DNA of 64,000 bases from Hydractinia symbiolongicarpus (GCF_029227915.1 NC_079883.1:22630001-22694000), one strand, 5' to 3'. Numbered from the stretch's first letter, positions 37,044 to 49,699 are shown. Made by a program: numbers and translations. The notes: generated from the letters alone by a model not told the origin.

Positions 37044-40000
37044 CTCATTCAACCCCATACCAAAATAAATACTTTACTCTGTGTTCCCCATAAAAAAAAA
37101 GAAAAAAAAGAAAATATTGCATACAATCTTTACTTCCGTTTTTCGATGGGAAGACGTGGTCATGGAGAAAAACTTTAAAGACAAAACATGTAGAAAAAAG
37201 ATTGAAGAAATATATTACTTTGCACCTTTAAAATAAAAGAGATATACCATAAAAAGGGTATAAAAATAAGCAACATAATGTTACTAATATTTTTTAAACA
37301 CAAAGAAGTTTTAAATGTTTTTGTTACAAAAATTGAATATCATATAAAATTTGTTTACTAAAAATTCACGTTCTGAACCAGCTGGCTCATCTTCAGTGCT
37401 CTCCTTTGCAGATATCTTTTAACTCATATTAAATAAAAAATGTTAGTATCTATTGTTTCAAAAATCTGTACGTTGGTGCGCTAAATTAAATAGATTTTTT
37501 ATCTTCAGAAATATATTTCTGTGAAAGTTTATAATTCAGGGGGTTAAAATATGTCGAAGCGTGCTAAAATAACTAGAAGTATTCTCAATTTTTTTAAAAA
37601 AGTTTTCACTCTTTAAAAATTATTTAATAATATAGGAAGTTTTATATGGTACACTAACATAAATATTGAAAGAATCAGGGGATATTAGAAATATTTTTAT
37701 GATATTCCTGGGAACAATCCAGACATAAGTTTGTTTGCGAAAAATATGACCCCTTTTTTGTGAAGGCAGGACATCCAGCGCAAACTATGTTGCTGTCAGT
37801 TCTTTTGTTATTTTTGAAAAATTTACAATTTAGACATCGCCTTCTTTTTCCTTCTTTTCTCGGCCAGTGTTCGCAGTTTTTTCGAGCTTGCGCTTACCTC
37901 GAACTATATCATTCCCAACTAGTTGTCTTGCCAAATTCATGCGAAAGTTGAGCATGGTTCTCTGCTTGTTCTTGCCCGTTTTGGTGAATAATTTATTATT
38001 TTTTGACTCATTCATCAAAATAAATCCGTTGGAGATCGACAGATCGTACAGAAACCACAACAAATACAACCACCAACGATTACTTTTTCGTGTTGTCGGA
38101 TATTCGGTTCGCATTTGGTCGGCTCTATCCACAGCATTCATGTATTTGTTGTATTCAACGATCTGTATAGGACAGGTAATTTCTCGTCGGCTGTCATCTT
38201 TTTGTCTCCGTAAAACCACACCCGGTGGTGCAGAAGGGTTCAAATTCGTAGAAATCGTACGAACTGGCTTTCTTGTTTTTTCCCCGGCATACTGCTGCTA
38301 CGAGATTGGTTGAACCCTTCTGCCAGGTTTTAAATTCTCCAGCATCTTTGCAAATGTTATTTTGCTTCATTTCTGGAGGAAGACCACGAGCATTCGCTTT
38401 AATTGTTCCACACATATAAACGCCACTGCTACTTCGCTCCACGTACCCTGCGACGCTGGTGAAGTGATTGTCCGTGTATCCATGGTAACCAAGTCCATTT
38501 AACGGCTTTGTTAAACGGTAAACCACGTTAGCCCCTAAACCAACCTCAACTACATTTTGTTCTTTCCCTTGATATACATCAAAGTCACTAACATAACCAT
38601 TTGTCGAGTCTGCTCGTACCCAGGCCTTTATGCCATATTTTGTTGGTTTGGCTGGCATATATTGTTTTAGTGACGATCGACCACGGAATTTTATCATGGC
38701 TTCGTCGATCGCAAATTCTCTATGTGGATTGTATAATTTACGACACCTATTTTTAACAATGTCGTAAATTGTTTTCACGTGAAACAATCGATCTCTTCGT
38801 GTGGTGGCATCGAGTTCGAAGTTATTAGCTGCATGAAGGTATTCAGATAACTTGTCAAATCGGTTTCTTGGCATGATATTTGAAATACTAAGATTTCCAA
38901 ACATCTCGTCAGTGCTCCAGTACATTTTTGTTTGAGGCAAATCGATGATGCTCATTGCAACGCGAATCCCAAAATATTGTTTGATTTCGTCGGATGTAGT
39001 GGGTTCCCAATTTTTATCTTCGACGTGTGGTGGGTGCCGTTTCCAAAGAACATATCTGTTGGTTTCCCTTGCATATTTCTGGTACGAAAATTTTGTTTAG
39101 GAAATCAAGTTCGCTGTGTTCATTTTGTAACTCAAATGTTGCACCCTGGGTCGGTCCACAAAACTCTACAAAGCTGGTGTATTCTTTGCATACGCTGTTC
39201 CACTCATCGTCAGCCTCGCCATTCCCCTCAGCATCAATTCGCTCATCATCATCTTCTTTTACGTCAGACCCTTCTTCAGAAAACGCTTCAGAAATATCGC
39301 TTCTGTATCCTCCTTCGTCAAATCCAAGGAAAGCTTCATCCTCATCAGAAGAATCAGCGAACATAGTTTCGAGATAATTTTTTTCCATTTGGAATACGTA
39401 TAATAAAGAAAGAAAGAAATATAATAAAAAATGCTGTTTTGATAAATGTGTTACTACTGACTTGTCTAACGTCGAGATAGGGATAAGGAAGAAAAAAATT
39501 ATATTTAGGTAATTCTGTGGCAGAAATTCTTTGTATAAATTATTGAATAGATCAAAGTTGCGGGAGAAAGAGCTAAATATTAATTATTAAACACAACCCC
39601 CGTCCTAGCGATATCTGTTCCATGTGCAAGCAATTTCAAACTGTTTTACACTCCGTTGTGGTGTTTATAAACTAAGCATAATATATGAGAGATAACATAG
39701 TTTAATATTAACTTTGAGCGAAGAAACAATAAGCATATTGGAGATTTTGTATTATCTCCATAAAGTAATGGTTAGAGTTGTGCCATAAAGAAAAATGCGG
39801 TAGCTAAATGAACAAGAAGGAAGCCTTGATAGCTAGTGGAACTTTGCAAAGGATGTGGTAGAAAGAAAAATTGTTATTTCTAACTGGAACTTCGTTTTCA
39901 AACATAAAAAATCACACTGAAATATTAATATTTCATAAGATTTATTAATTTATATTTACTTATGTTGATGGAAACAAGGATTTTGAAAGGTAAATAATTT

Positions 40001-40361
40001 CTTTCTAAAGTCATGATACGTAGTGCGCTAAGATGGAGTACAAGAAAATTAAAGCGACATAGTTGAAACAAAAACTAAAGAACATAATTTTTATAGGTAA
40101 AATAAACTTTCTGCTATATTTTTAGTAATAGTTTTTTCAACATTTCTCGTAGTTTGTCACCACGAACCTTTACCAAATGTATCGGAAATTTAACAATATC
40201 TTTTTTGTGATTATTTTTGTACAAATTTTATTTTCTAGCGATCACTAGTTTTTTAGTTATGAGCACAAACACAAGCACTAGCATGAAACGCATATATGCG
40301 TCTGTGGGGAATTCAAAGACGTTTTCAAAAACGCATATATGCGTTTCTGGGGTTGAATGAG
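37044..40361 (-). mobile_element. piggyBac-type transposon
   Basis: Contains the broken piggyBac transposase at 37675-39388. A likely terminal inverted repeat is CTCATTCAACCCC at 37044-37056 with GGGGTTGAATGAG at 40349-40361. TTAA precedes the left end (37040-37043); the right flank reads TAGG, so the second TTAA is lost or the exact edge is off. Two copies of the palindrome ACGCATATATGCGT lie just inside the right end (about 40289-40302 and 40330-40343). Confidence 0.65.
37675..39388 (-). pseudogene. piggyBac transposase, three frameshifts
   Basis: DDE/DDD transposase that cuts and pastes piggyBac elements at TTAA. The ATG at 39388 starts an acidic N terminus (DSSDEDEAFLGFDEGG). The frame shifts near 39070 into the catalytic part (YARETNRYVLW, then QYFGIRVAMSI), runs to about 38265 (AIDEAMIKFRGRSSLKQYMP with the first Asp; HGYTDNHFTS with the second), shifts again in an A-run near 38270 into the third-Asp region (YMNAVDRADQMR, KSNRWWLYLLWFLYDL), and shifts once more near 37840 into the Cys-rich tail (RRCLNCKFF, CAGCPAF, CLDCSQEYH), ending at 37675. 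All three catalytic Asp positions and the zinc-binding tail are present, so it died recently. Antisense ORFs here are shadows. Confidence 0.85.
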
Positions 40362-42200
40362 TAGGCGCGGGGTCACCCTTATCGAAAAAAATTAACATAT
40401 ACATTATTTTATATTCTGGTCTAATAACCGGGCCGTCTCAAAATGTTCGTGTGAAACCGTATGTAAACAAACGGCCTTATCTTTAAATGAGCACTGAGAT
40501 GGAGTTCCATAAAATCGCCATTATGGTGGGCTCCGTTCATGCTGTTCTTTTTGGCTTATTTTTCTTTGTAAAACATGGCATCAAAAAGTGGAAAGAAATT
40601 TTGATTCTGTTTGAAAAAGTGGCTGCGCGTAAAAACATCTGTATCACTTTCTCCACTTAGATTTACTTTTCTTCTATTCTATTCGCCATTGTTTTTGGAG
40701 ACCAGACAAAACAAAACAGAAAGAAGAAATCACAGCATTGCCTCGTGGTTATTAATTATGATAATTAATGCCTATCACGCTTTTTTTTTTATTAGCATGA
40801 CCGGGATTATTGCATATTATAAGCCAAAAAACCCAACGGGGGAGAATGCTCATTGTGATAGTTGAAGATAGATGAAGCACTATGGAGATAATTAAATTTA
40901 GAGCATGAAAGGGGAAATTATGAAAATTTATGTATTCTAATTGTCTAGATCTGATACTGTCTCCATAAGGAAACGACTAACTGTTTGAATAAAGGAAAAT
41001 AATCAAAAACTAAGTAAGACAGCTAGCGAGGCGAAGCTGTCTTCAGAAACAACAACAAGAAGTGGTAAGTGTTGCAAAGAAGTCTGATTTCAGTAAGTTT
41101 AAACGTTTAAATAATAAAAAAAACACAGAAAATTCGATTGATTTATCTGATTTATCATGTTCGGAACTTTGTTGATACATTTATAAAAGCATTATGATGG
41201 AAACACAGCTACGGATACTCTCCCTCATTCATTATTTTTTCTGTAATGGCATGAATCCAGCAACCATGTGATCGATTTTGCCGTGCGTTTATTATCACAT
41301 GATTCGTGAAATGAAATGCAATGGCGGTTCTGTAGACGAAGAGAAATTGGGGTGAGTTTGTTATTTCTATGAAACATTTGAACATGTTCTGGTTGTCAGT
41401 TTTCAATCAAATTTTCAGGGTAATGTTTTCTCATGTATATATATATATCTTTCAATTTTTACAATAAAATAGGCACGTAAAAAAAATTTGCCTACAGGGT
41501 GATTACGCGCTTTTAAGCTAGGTGGATCAACAAGATAAAAATGCAACCACATAAAAACAGAAAGACTTATAGACTTTTGGCTTTATCAGTGAGGTCAGTT
41601 TTAGTCTGTTTCTTCGCACAAAGGTATCATTACAACTTTATATAAATATATGTCAATCAGAAGTTATCAATCTACACTCGATAAATAGTTTAAAGCCTCA
41701 AAAATGTATCCGTAGATCTTTCTGCCTGCCACCCAGTTGTTAGAGCCAGAAGGGCTTACCGCGGAAAACGTAAACATTCAAAAAGGTCTATAGATAGACC
41801 TGACCAGTTTATGGTTGATGGGGAATAAAATATAAATCACTTGACCAATGATTAAGTTATGAAGGATCAAGAGGGCAGAGCAGTCACCAAACCCATTAAA
41901 AGAATGAAACCTAGTGTTACTTTTACCTTTTAAATTTAATTCCAGTGATCAACAACTCTGTTAAGAAAATTTATCCTCTTTCTGTGATGTAGTCCCCTTT
42001 TCTCCTCTTCGTTTCGATTTCGTTTGACTCTTACTTCATGTAGTCAAATTATAACGCACAAATATCCTCCAACCGAGGCGTAAAATGTGGAGGCGGATGA
42101 TATTTCCCGCTTCTTTTTACCCGGAAAAAAATCCCGGTTTTTTTTGTGTTCCACGTTTAAAATGTCTACATAAAGGGGAAAGCTAAATCAAGACTGACTA
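40362..42200. other. No gene recognised
   Basis: Intergenic. The 84-codon plus ORF at 40611-40865 and the minus ORF at 41209-41406 have no recognisable features. A short (ta)n run lies near 41437-41448. Confidence 0.4.
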
Positions 42201-43080
42201 ATCCCTTATTACTGATTTATTTGTCTTATTGCCATGGTTACCCGCTGTTAGGCAAAATGCAACACTTTAAAACGTTTGCACAAACGAAAAGACTCCCCAA
42301 ACGAGGTATATCGCGGCTTCTCTCGTTCTCAAATATCAACCCTATAGGGGCTAATCCACGTAAGTTTAGACATCAGACGGATTTTGGCGACATAAAAGCG
42401 TCAAAAAGTTTAAAAAATGGTTTATTTATTTCTCTTAGCAATCAGGGTTTGGCGATAAACAATAATCTATGCACTACCACACTTATCTTTATGTACAAAG
42501 TTAAACTAAAATGTACACACCTAGAATCTTCTGGGACCAATTTTCAACTGAAAATCATAGGTATGAGACCAGACTTTCAAAATATGGTTTTAAATTACCA
42601 ACACCTAAATTCTTCCACACATTTCCGCGGTCCTCGTATGTGAAACCGTATAATTATCCGTGACGATACCTTATTTACAACGACTAAAACTGTTGACTAA
42701 ATCGGTTAAAAAAATTTCTTCTAAATCAAGACATCAAAGACCTCAGCTAATTCAAAATGGCTTTATCTTTCTTTTTCTACTTTACCCTTTTTGTTAATAT
42801 AGACCATTGTAAATAAATTTTGCTTGCTTTAAGGGGCTTGATGATAAGACAAAATATGACTTCTGCTTGCCCCTGCCATATTGTTAACACTTATATGACT
42901 ACATTTTTTGTATATACGGTTGTTGGCGAATATATACTACTACTACTACCACTACTACCATTGATGTATAGCTATTGCACGATGTATTTAATACATGGCT
43001 ATGCATCGGCAAAACTTCCATCCTCTCCATTCGCAAAATATTCTGAACTGTTTGCAGGCCGAGCCTAGATGCTAGTTGAA
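42200..43080. other. No supportable gene; one 140-codon ORF of unknown status
   Basis: 42221-42643 is open for 140 codons on the plus strand (starts MSYCHGYPLLGKMQHF) but matches no family I know and lacks a convincing splice or poly(A) context. The rest is AT-rich. Confidence 0.3.
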
Positions 43081-43089
43081 GAGAGAAAT

Positions 43090-43198
43090 GGTGCACGCTT
43101 CATTTCATTCTGAACACAGGACCCACATTAATAACAGTGTTTCAAACACTGACTGGCTATATCCTGTATAAATATTCGGAATAATAATAATAATGATC
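43090..43198 (+). repeat. 3' half of the tRNA-SINE family seen in AQR introns
   Basis: Reverse complement of this stretch ('aatatttatacaggatatag' with an ATT-rich end) matches 1845-1925. The AAT tail is at about 43181-43193. Confidence 0.6.
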
Positions 43199-43444
43199 GT
43201 TAAACAAATATTTTGGCAGCAATTTCATTTGGTGAATTTGAAAACAAGTTATTTTGATGGGAATCCAATTTGACAAAATTTTGTCAAATCCGCCAAATTT
43301 AAGGTACATTATACAATATAAAAAATGCCTGTAGCTTTTTACCAACAACGATCAGAATCAGAATACCGTCGATAATCACAAACTGTTTTCTCTGCATTTT
43401 CATCTGCTTCTTTATCCTCTGTAAATGACACAGTATCCTCGGCA

Positions 43445-43690
43445 ATAGTAGCATTATGGCAGAGCGTTCGCTTCCAGTGCGGGAGGTCTTGGGTTCACAC
43501 ACCGGCCAAGTCATGCCAGAGACTATAAAAATCTTAGCGGTTGTCTAGTTGAGCGATTACTGTGCTTGTACGACTTTCGCAGCTCAAATGGAGCTTTAAA
43601 TGCACCTCCTTTGCAGGACTCTCGTTGATAGCAGTACCAATAGTAACTGAAAAGCTATCCTGGCCAGTTATTATTATTATTATTATTACT
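43445..43690 (+). repeat. tRNA-headed SINE with (TTA)n tail
   Basis: The head has box A-like 'tggcagagcgttcgc' and box B-like GGGTTCACACACC. The body 43538-43625 also occurs at 31075-31150. The tail is (TTA)7, which forms one arm of the palindrome at 43671-43742. Confidence 0.65.
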
Positions 43691-43742
43691 GAGATTATTT
43701 ACCCAGCTGGGTAAATAATCTCAGTAATAATAATAATAATAA
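43671..43742. repeat. 72 bp perfect palindrome
   Basis: Two 36-base arms without spacer, centred between 43706 and 43707 (core ACCCAGCTGGGT). The arms run through TAAATAATCTCAG into TAA triplets. Confidence 0.9.
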
Positions 43743-43744
43743 CT

Positions 43745-43935
43745 TGAAAGTGACTGCACGAGACGATAGTAAAATAAAATACCCGTAGTAAGTAAGCATA
43801 GAATTTTATAACACGGTTAGGATAGAAACTGCATTTTGTTTACAAAGCAAGAGTGACTGTACGAGACGATTTAAAGCTCGAGAGTGACTGCACGAGATGA
43901 TCCGATAGCAAAATAAAATACCCGTATGCAATGAA
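43745..43935. repeat. Local repeats of 'gtgactgcacgagacgat'
   Basis: The unit 'tgactgcacgagacgat...aaaataaaatacccgta' at 43749-43788 recurs, with variants, at 43853-43871 and 43890-43926. Confidence 0.6.
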
Positions 43936-44628
43936 CAGAAAGCACCCGGATAAAATCTGTATTCCGTTTTACACGCAATACGAAACACAAGATTTCGCTC
44001 AGCAGCATTTTATTCTCTTTTTCACGGGAAAGGGGTGTTTCTTGATATCTGGAGGGGACGGCCTGCCCTTTCATTTTTGATGTCGGGGACAATTGTAAAG
44101 AGCTCCCCCCGGGATCGAGGTTGAATGTTTAATTTTGTCCCCGGTTTGCTACACATGGCAAATCCGGATTTTATTTCAGGCTGCTCAAACGGGACTTTCC
44201 CTTTTTATGAGGGAAATTATGCATCGGTGGGGCAATGCCCTATGTGACTAACATGTTGAATCATCTCTGTGCGGGGAATTATTAAATTTAACCAATTGGA
44301 CGGTAGACGGTATGTAGCTACTTCATTTTGTGAAGTTATCTAACTTTTCTTGTATTAATTTAGATAACTAAGTACTGTGTTAGGATTCACATGTAAGACA
44401 TTTTTATGGGTGTTTTTTAGAACGCGTTACGGTTAAGATGGTACTTGGGGGAAAATAAAACACTAAGGTGGGGACACCACTTTTTGCTACAATTTAGGCT
44501 CAGCAGAGGGAATTTACATCCCACCCGAGCTGACCATGTATTGCCAAACAAAAAAATGGGCAATCAGGAAGCCAAAGGAAGAAAACAAGTAATAGGGTGC
44601 CGATAAACCGCAAACGGCCGCCTATATG
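43936..44628. other. No gene recognised
   Basis: Intergenic sequence, somewhat richer in GC near 44040-44280. Nothing supportable on either strand. Confidence 0.4.
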
Positions 44629-45261
44629 CAGTCAGGGATAACCGCAAATTAGATAGTCTAATTAGTCTACGATAGCCTAATTAGGCGATTTATCTCTCCT
44701 AATTAGGCTATCAACATGGTTTTTGCTGCCTATCGCTGTTCTGTTGCATAGTCGAAATGATTTTATTAGCTAAAAACATTCTATAGAACCTCCTTTTGAT
44801 GGCCCAAATATATTTTTCTTTATTATTTGCGCTGTCAGAAGATATAGAGTTTAGTTTGTTTTGATTAAGAACGCATGCGCTGTGTTACGGCTTTTTTGTT
44901 TTACGGCCACGGTTGCTTCTGGAAAATGGCTAAATTTCCCGTGCGCATATTTTTAACATGGTGGTGCATAGCCTAAATAGACTATTTCTCGTCTAATTAG
45001 CTGATCCAAAGACTTTTGACGTATAATTTTTAGTCCCGTAAAGCAAACTATAAGAAATTTTCCTGGAACGAAGATGATGTAATGAGCAACAAAACTCAAA
45101 AAAAAGATGGCGCGACCAGACGTAGTTGTCGACATAATCGTAAAAGTAGAAAACACATCTCCTAAATAGGAGATGATCTCCTAACTAGTCTATGGAAAAT
45201 CTCCTAACTAAGCTACTATCCTAATTTGGCGTGATAGCCTAATTTCAGTTGTTCCTGACTG
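44629..45261. mobile_element. 633 bp foldback element rich in CTAATTAG half-sites
   Basis: Ends are CAGTCAGGGATAACCGCAAATTAG (44629) and, inverted from 45261, CAGTCAGGAACAAC then GAAATTAG. Inside are many small inverted units built on CTAATTAG or TCTCCTAA..AGGAGA (about 44645-44715, 44965-45010, 45155-45245). No transposase ORF. A possible ATAT duplication at the flanks is not secure. Confidence 0.65.
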
Positions 45262-45787
45262 ATATAAGGGCGTGTTCAGGTGACTTTTTGAATTAAATTG
45301 TCAGTTGTCGTCCGAAACCGCCCCCACTTTCCTGAACTCGCCCGGAACATTTCGGAAATGCAATTCCTTGTGTAACATACCATGCGGACGATAATTGGAG
45401 GAAGGAACTTGAAGATAAAGGAGTTAATAAGTTTATATATAAGTTATTTATAAGTTATTTATCAAGTAAATCCTATTATAAACTATCAAAAACAGAAAGT
45501 CAAATTATGGTTAAAAACTTTTTAACTGTGGCTACTAGCATCTTTTCACTGATATATGATCTAAATCTAAACTACATGAAACTATATTCTAATTTTAAGA
45601 TCAAAATATGCCTCCATCTGAAAATAAAGTTTAGAATGGACTTGTCCACGACTTACCGTCTGCATTATTTTGCCTGTCCATTTGCGTAAGAGGTCTGGGG
45701 ATTATAAACAACACGCGTTACGATGAAAGTTGTGTATTAACGCGTCCTGCAAATGTCACGTGATACTTATAAAACAATTACAATTTT

Positions 45788-45840
45788 ATGGCGCTGTAGC
45801 TTAGTGGTTATAAATCTAATACTTTGTGTGGGAGACCTTT
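45788..45840 (+). repeat. tRNA-like SINE head fragment
   Basis: 'ggcgctgtagcttagtggttataaatc' resembles the box A region of the minus-strand SINE head at 2095-2060. Box B is not preserved. Confidence 0.35.
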
Positions 45841-47125
45841 CAGTGTTTTCCCTCAACAAAAAGCTGTACCATTTGACATTCCAGTCTGGAGAATTGCCTC
45901 TCTAGTGCATCACTGAAGAACAATACCAAAGACAGGAGAAAAGTTCTGTGTTGGGTGAAGAAAATCACAAAAATGACTTAGTGTAAAAATAAAATTTTGT
46001 TGAAATTAACTAGCTAAAAAAATTTTAAACAGGTATTCAAGGGGTAGACGATGTGGATGACAAACTGTGATGTAATTTAGTTATGATCAAATATTGAAAT
46101 ATTGCTGTGTTATTTCTGTAATTCAAAATAAGAAAGCAACTAAAATGAAGCAATTAAAGGCCATTTTTAGAGGGTCTGAAATTCATTTAAAAATTTCAGC
46201 CCCACACCATTATGGATGCCATTTTGTAGCCCCTTTACTTTGAACACCATGGCAGCCATAACCAAAATCTTCATTTAAGCATCTATTTTGATTGTTTTAC
46301 CACAGTGTTTGTCCCCTCAAAAAGGAAACTAATCTTAATAGCTAAAAGCCTAAAGAATGGTTTATCTTAGTCCTCTAAGATAAACCTTCTTTGCAGGTCA
46401 GTGTATTTTTAAGTCCAAACATTGGATTCAACCATATCCAATTTTCCTAAATATGTTGACCTTCATATTAGTTTCTTTTGTCAATTCAAATATCAGTAGA
46501 TCAAAATACTGCTATTTAGTATATTTGCGATTTTTGTGATTTTGTTATTTAAAGCATTTACAACATGACCCCCCCCACAACCCCTTTCCAAGTTGAGCAA
46601 AGTAGACAAGTGGAATAAGCAATAGCACAATAATTTGAAAGTATGTAAGATTATTCTCCTTAATCATCCTCCTTAAATAGAACCACACACTATTACACTG
46701 TTGGTTCAGTTTTTTAATGTCTACATTTTTACTTCTGTTGTTTCGCTTTCTACCTGTATTTGCAACAGTAATTTTTTTTTTTTTTATCAAAAATTTGTAA
46801 ACACTTAATTCGCGAAATTTCTGTCTAAAATAAATAGTTTTTAGGCTTTTTTTAACCTACTTTTGAACTCGTAACAACAAAAACACACTCTGTACAGATA
46901 CAAAAAGTGTGTCATCACGGTTTTATATGACTGTGGATATTTGATGGGAACGTTTGGAATTTCCCTGTTTTATATATATATTAATTTATAAATAAATAAT
47001 GAGTTTAATTGTTCGGAAATTTTCCAATTTAGTTTTTTTATAAAAAAAAATTTAAAAGGGAAATTTAATTGTGTTTTTGCACGAGAATTATGTAGTACTT
47101 TCAGTGTGATTTGACACACAACATT
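45841..47125. other. Intergenic, upstream of the TRAF gene
   Basis: AT-rich. The minus ORF at 46545-46790 is low complexity. It presumably includes the TRAF promoter but shows no definable element. Confidence 0.4.
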
Positions 47126-49655
47126 ATGATTTTAGATTTCATTATGTCGGCAAGATTGGCTCGAGAAAAAGCATCAGATAATTTAATCAATAACTTGTTA
47201 CCTCGTGTGGAATTTAAAGACGTACCACCAATTAGTGTATATTGTTGCAAATGTGGTAATGTTTTACAGAGACCGTTGCAATTGTCTTGTGGACATCGGT
47301 AAGTTAAGATGTATTCGTTTGTGATTGAAACTTTAGGGTGCATTTCCACTCAAAAAACGAAGTGGAACGGAACAACAGACAAGTGTTACTTCCGAAATCT
47401 GATTGATTGATGAAATTTTCCGTTTCGATCCGCTCCGATCTTAACTGGAAGTTGAAATGATTTTAATTTTTCTCGTGGATAAAAACGGAAAAAGTTTTAT
47501 AAAAACAAAAGAATAATGAACAGATAACCAATCAAGTATAAGTATTTTTTCTTGTTGTGTTTCGTTTTACTGTTGAGTGGAAATTGAGCTTTATGCAATG
47601 CATGTAAGCCTTAGTTTTTAGCGTTTCTTTTAGCATTTTTGATTTTCAACAATCGTAAGCAACTCTAATTTTTCTTACTTCCTCTTTGTTGCTTTTTGTT
47701 TTTTCAAAAAACTTAGACTGATTCGTTGCAATCTGTGAATACTTCTTAAAGGAACAAACTTTCAAGAAATTAAAAGAAATAGCTTTCGCAATTGATCCGT
47801 TCTTTTTTTTTATCGCGAGAATTAATCTTTGCGAATAAAGATTTATTGATTTTCCGCAGGAATTAACTTTTGCGATGAGCATAGGTGTTGATTATAATTA
47901 AGTGAAATAGGTCACAAAACGATAAACACATCGTTTCTAATCAATTCAAAGTGTTAGGTAATAACAATTGTTACAATGAGACTGAAAGTGATATACATTT
48001 TTTTATCCCACAAAAAGATTACAGAATAAATAAAAAATTCGCGACAATTAACTTTCGCGGATAGCCTATTTTAACATATTTCGGGGGAATAAACTTTCAC
48101 TAATAAGCCATTTCAAATTTTTGGCGAGGCCTAATTTTCTCGATTTGGTTCAATAATGTCAATGTTTCTTTCCCAAAAGTTAATAACCAAATAAATATTG
48201 AAATTTTGCTGTTGAGTAAAAACAAGTGAGAAAAGAAGTTTCGGTAGATATTTTGACATTGAGATATTTGTAAAATATGGGGACTCCCTGACGAACCTTT
48301 GAGGCAAGAATTGATCATTTTTCTGACATTCTGAATGTTACTATCTCCTAAATGAAGTTAACTTTGATTATAGATGTTGCACAAGATGCGAAAAAGATAT
48401 TCCGGTGAACGAAGCTGGTCAAAAACACTGCCCAGTAGACGATGAGCTAATTGAAATGAAGTTTCCAGATATTTCTGCATTGACTGAGATTATGTTCTTG
48501 CTTTGTTACTGCGTCAGCAAAGACGAGGGTTGTGCGTGGGAAGGAAAGTTATTGGATCTCGAAGATCATTTAAAACTATGTGATTTCAGTCCAAATCTAC
48601 CTTGTCCATGGAGTGGCGTACATTGTGATTTTACAGGAAGCAAGAAACAGCTTGAGGAACATCTAAAAGGAAGTAGTACAAAGCATAACAGTTTATTTGC
48701 AACATTTTTATCACAGATCGTAGAGTCGTTTGATGCAGGTAAACATAGCATGAACGAATTGAGAAACCTGAGTTCAAAACTGCGGAATCGATTAGACAAC
48801 GCATCTGATAACGTTAAAGCAACGCAGGTTGCGCTAAATGAAACGTTAAATTTTTTGAATCAGCAGGGCTTGAAGCAAGCCGATTTACGGACATGGTATG
48901 CGGATGTTGATCGGAGATTGACAAGTTTAGAACGTGACGGTTTGCCGGAAATGCGACAGTTGGAAGGTCGTATTAAAGATTTGTTTGAAAAAGTGGAAAA
49001 GCAACAGAGTATGCTAAAAGATGCGACCACTGGTAGTAAAGCTCCTCAATTGTCATCGTTGCTGCAAACTAAAAAACAAGTGGAAGAGAAAACAGCGAAC
49101 TTGGAAAAAACAGGCAAGCAACATCATTCTACACTTCAAGATATCGATTTGAAAATTCGATTATTTCAGTCAGCTACCTTTAATGGTAATTATATCTGGA
49201 AACTAGATAACTTAAAGAATAGATTCGCAGGAGCATTGAGTGGCACGATCGGAGAATTGTACACTCCTCCGTTATATACTTCACCATTTGGGTATAAGTT
49301 TTCTGTGAAAGTTTTGTTGTATGGAGATCCAAAGGACCGGGAAAGTGGAATAAGTTCAACTCCGTTTATCTCGTTGTATTTCGTTCTGATGAAAGGGGAC
49401 TACGACGAAATCCTAAGTTACCCGTTTAAATATCCAATTACAATTACTTTAGAAAACCTATCTAAGAAAGATAATATCTCACACAAAATCATACCGGATG
49501 AGAAAATTCATTTTCAGCAACCCTTTAGTGAAATGAATCCCGCCATTGGATTCTCGAAGTTTTGCAGCCACGAGAAACTTCACTCGGATGGATTTATCAA
49601 GGATGATGCGATTTATTTTAAAATTGTTGTCGACAAACCGGATGATGTTCCATAA
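47126..49655 (+). CDS. TRAF-family adaptor / RING E3 ligase
   Basis: Cytoplasmic adaptor that couples TNF-receptor or Toll-type receptors to NF-kB/JNK signalling, usually as a trimeric RING ubiquitin ligase. Two exons, 47126-47298 and 48374-49655 (CG|GTAAGT...TATAG|A), are in phase and give 484 residues; an internal ATG at 47144 would give 478. The RING at about 40-80 has its cysteines on both exons (YCCKCGNVL, LSCGHRCCTRC, HCPVDDEL). The TRAF-type zinc finger is at about 105-165 (EGCAWEGKLLDLEDHL, PCPWSGVHCDFTGSKKQL). A long coiled coil follows to about 325, then a MATH/TRAF-C domain (FNGNYIWKLDNLKNR, LYTSPFGYKFSVKVLLYGDP, FVLMKGDYDEILSYPF, FIKDDAIYFKIVVD). Only one zinc-finger block is evident, fewer than in most vertebrate TRAFs. 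Orthology within TRAF1-7 cannot be assigned from the sequence alone. Confidence 0.93.
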
Positions 49656-49693
49656 GATTTTAACAAACAAATATGTGAAGGGAGATCCTCTGA

Positions 49694-49699
49694 AATAAA
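49694..49699 (+). other. Poly(A) signal of the TRAF gene
   Basis: AATAAA 39 bases after the TRAF stop codon. Confidence 0.6.

Noticed and set aside
37867-38313. 148-codon plus-strand ORF and others antisense to the piggyBac gene
   Set aside because: They mirror the better-supported minus-strand transposase and show no family features.
41209-41406. Minus-strand 65-codon ORF
   Set aside because: No family resemblance and no splice context.
42221-42643. 140-codon ORF on the plus strand
   Set aside because: No recognisable motif, no flanking splice or transcription context; length alone is not convincing in this window.
43445-43520. Possible tRNA gene
   Set aside because: The body is shared with another locus at 31.1 kb and has a (TTA)n tail; a SINE is the simpler reading.
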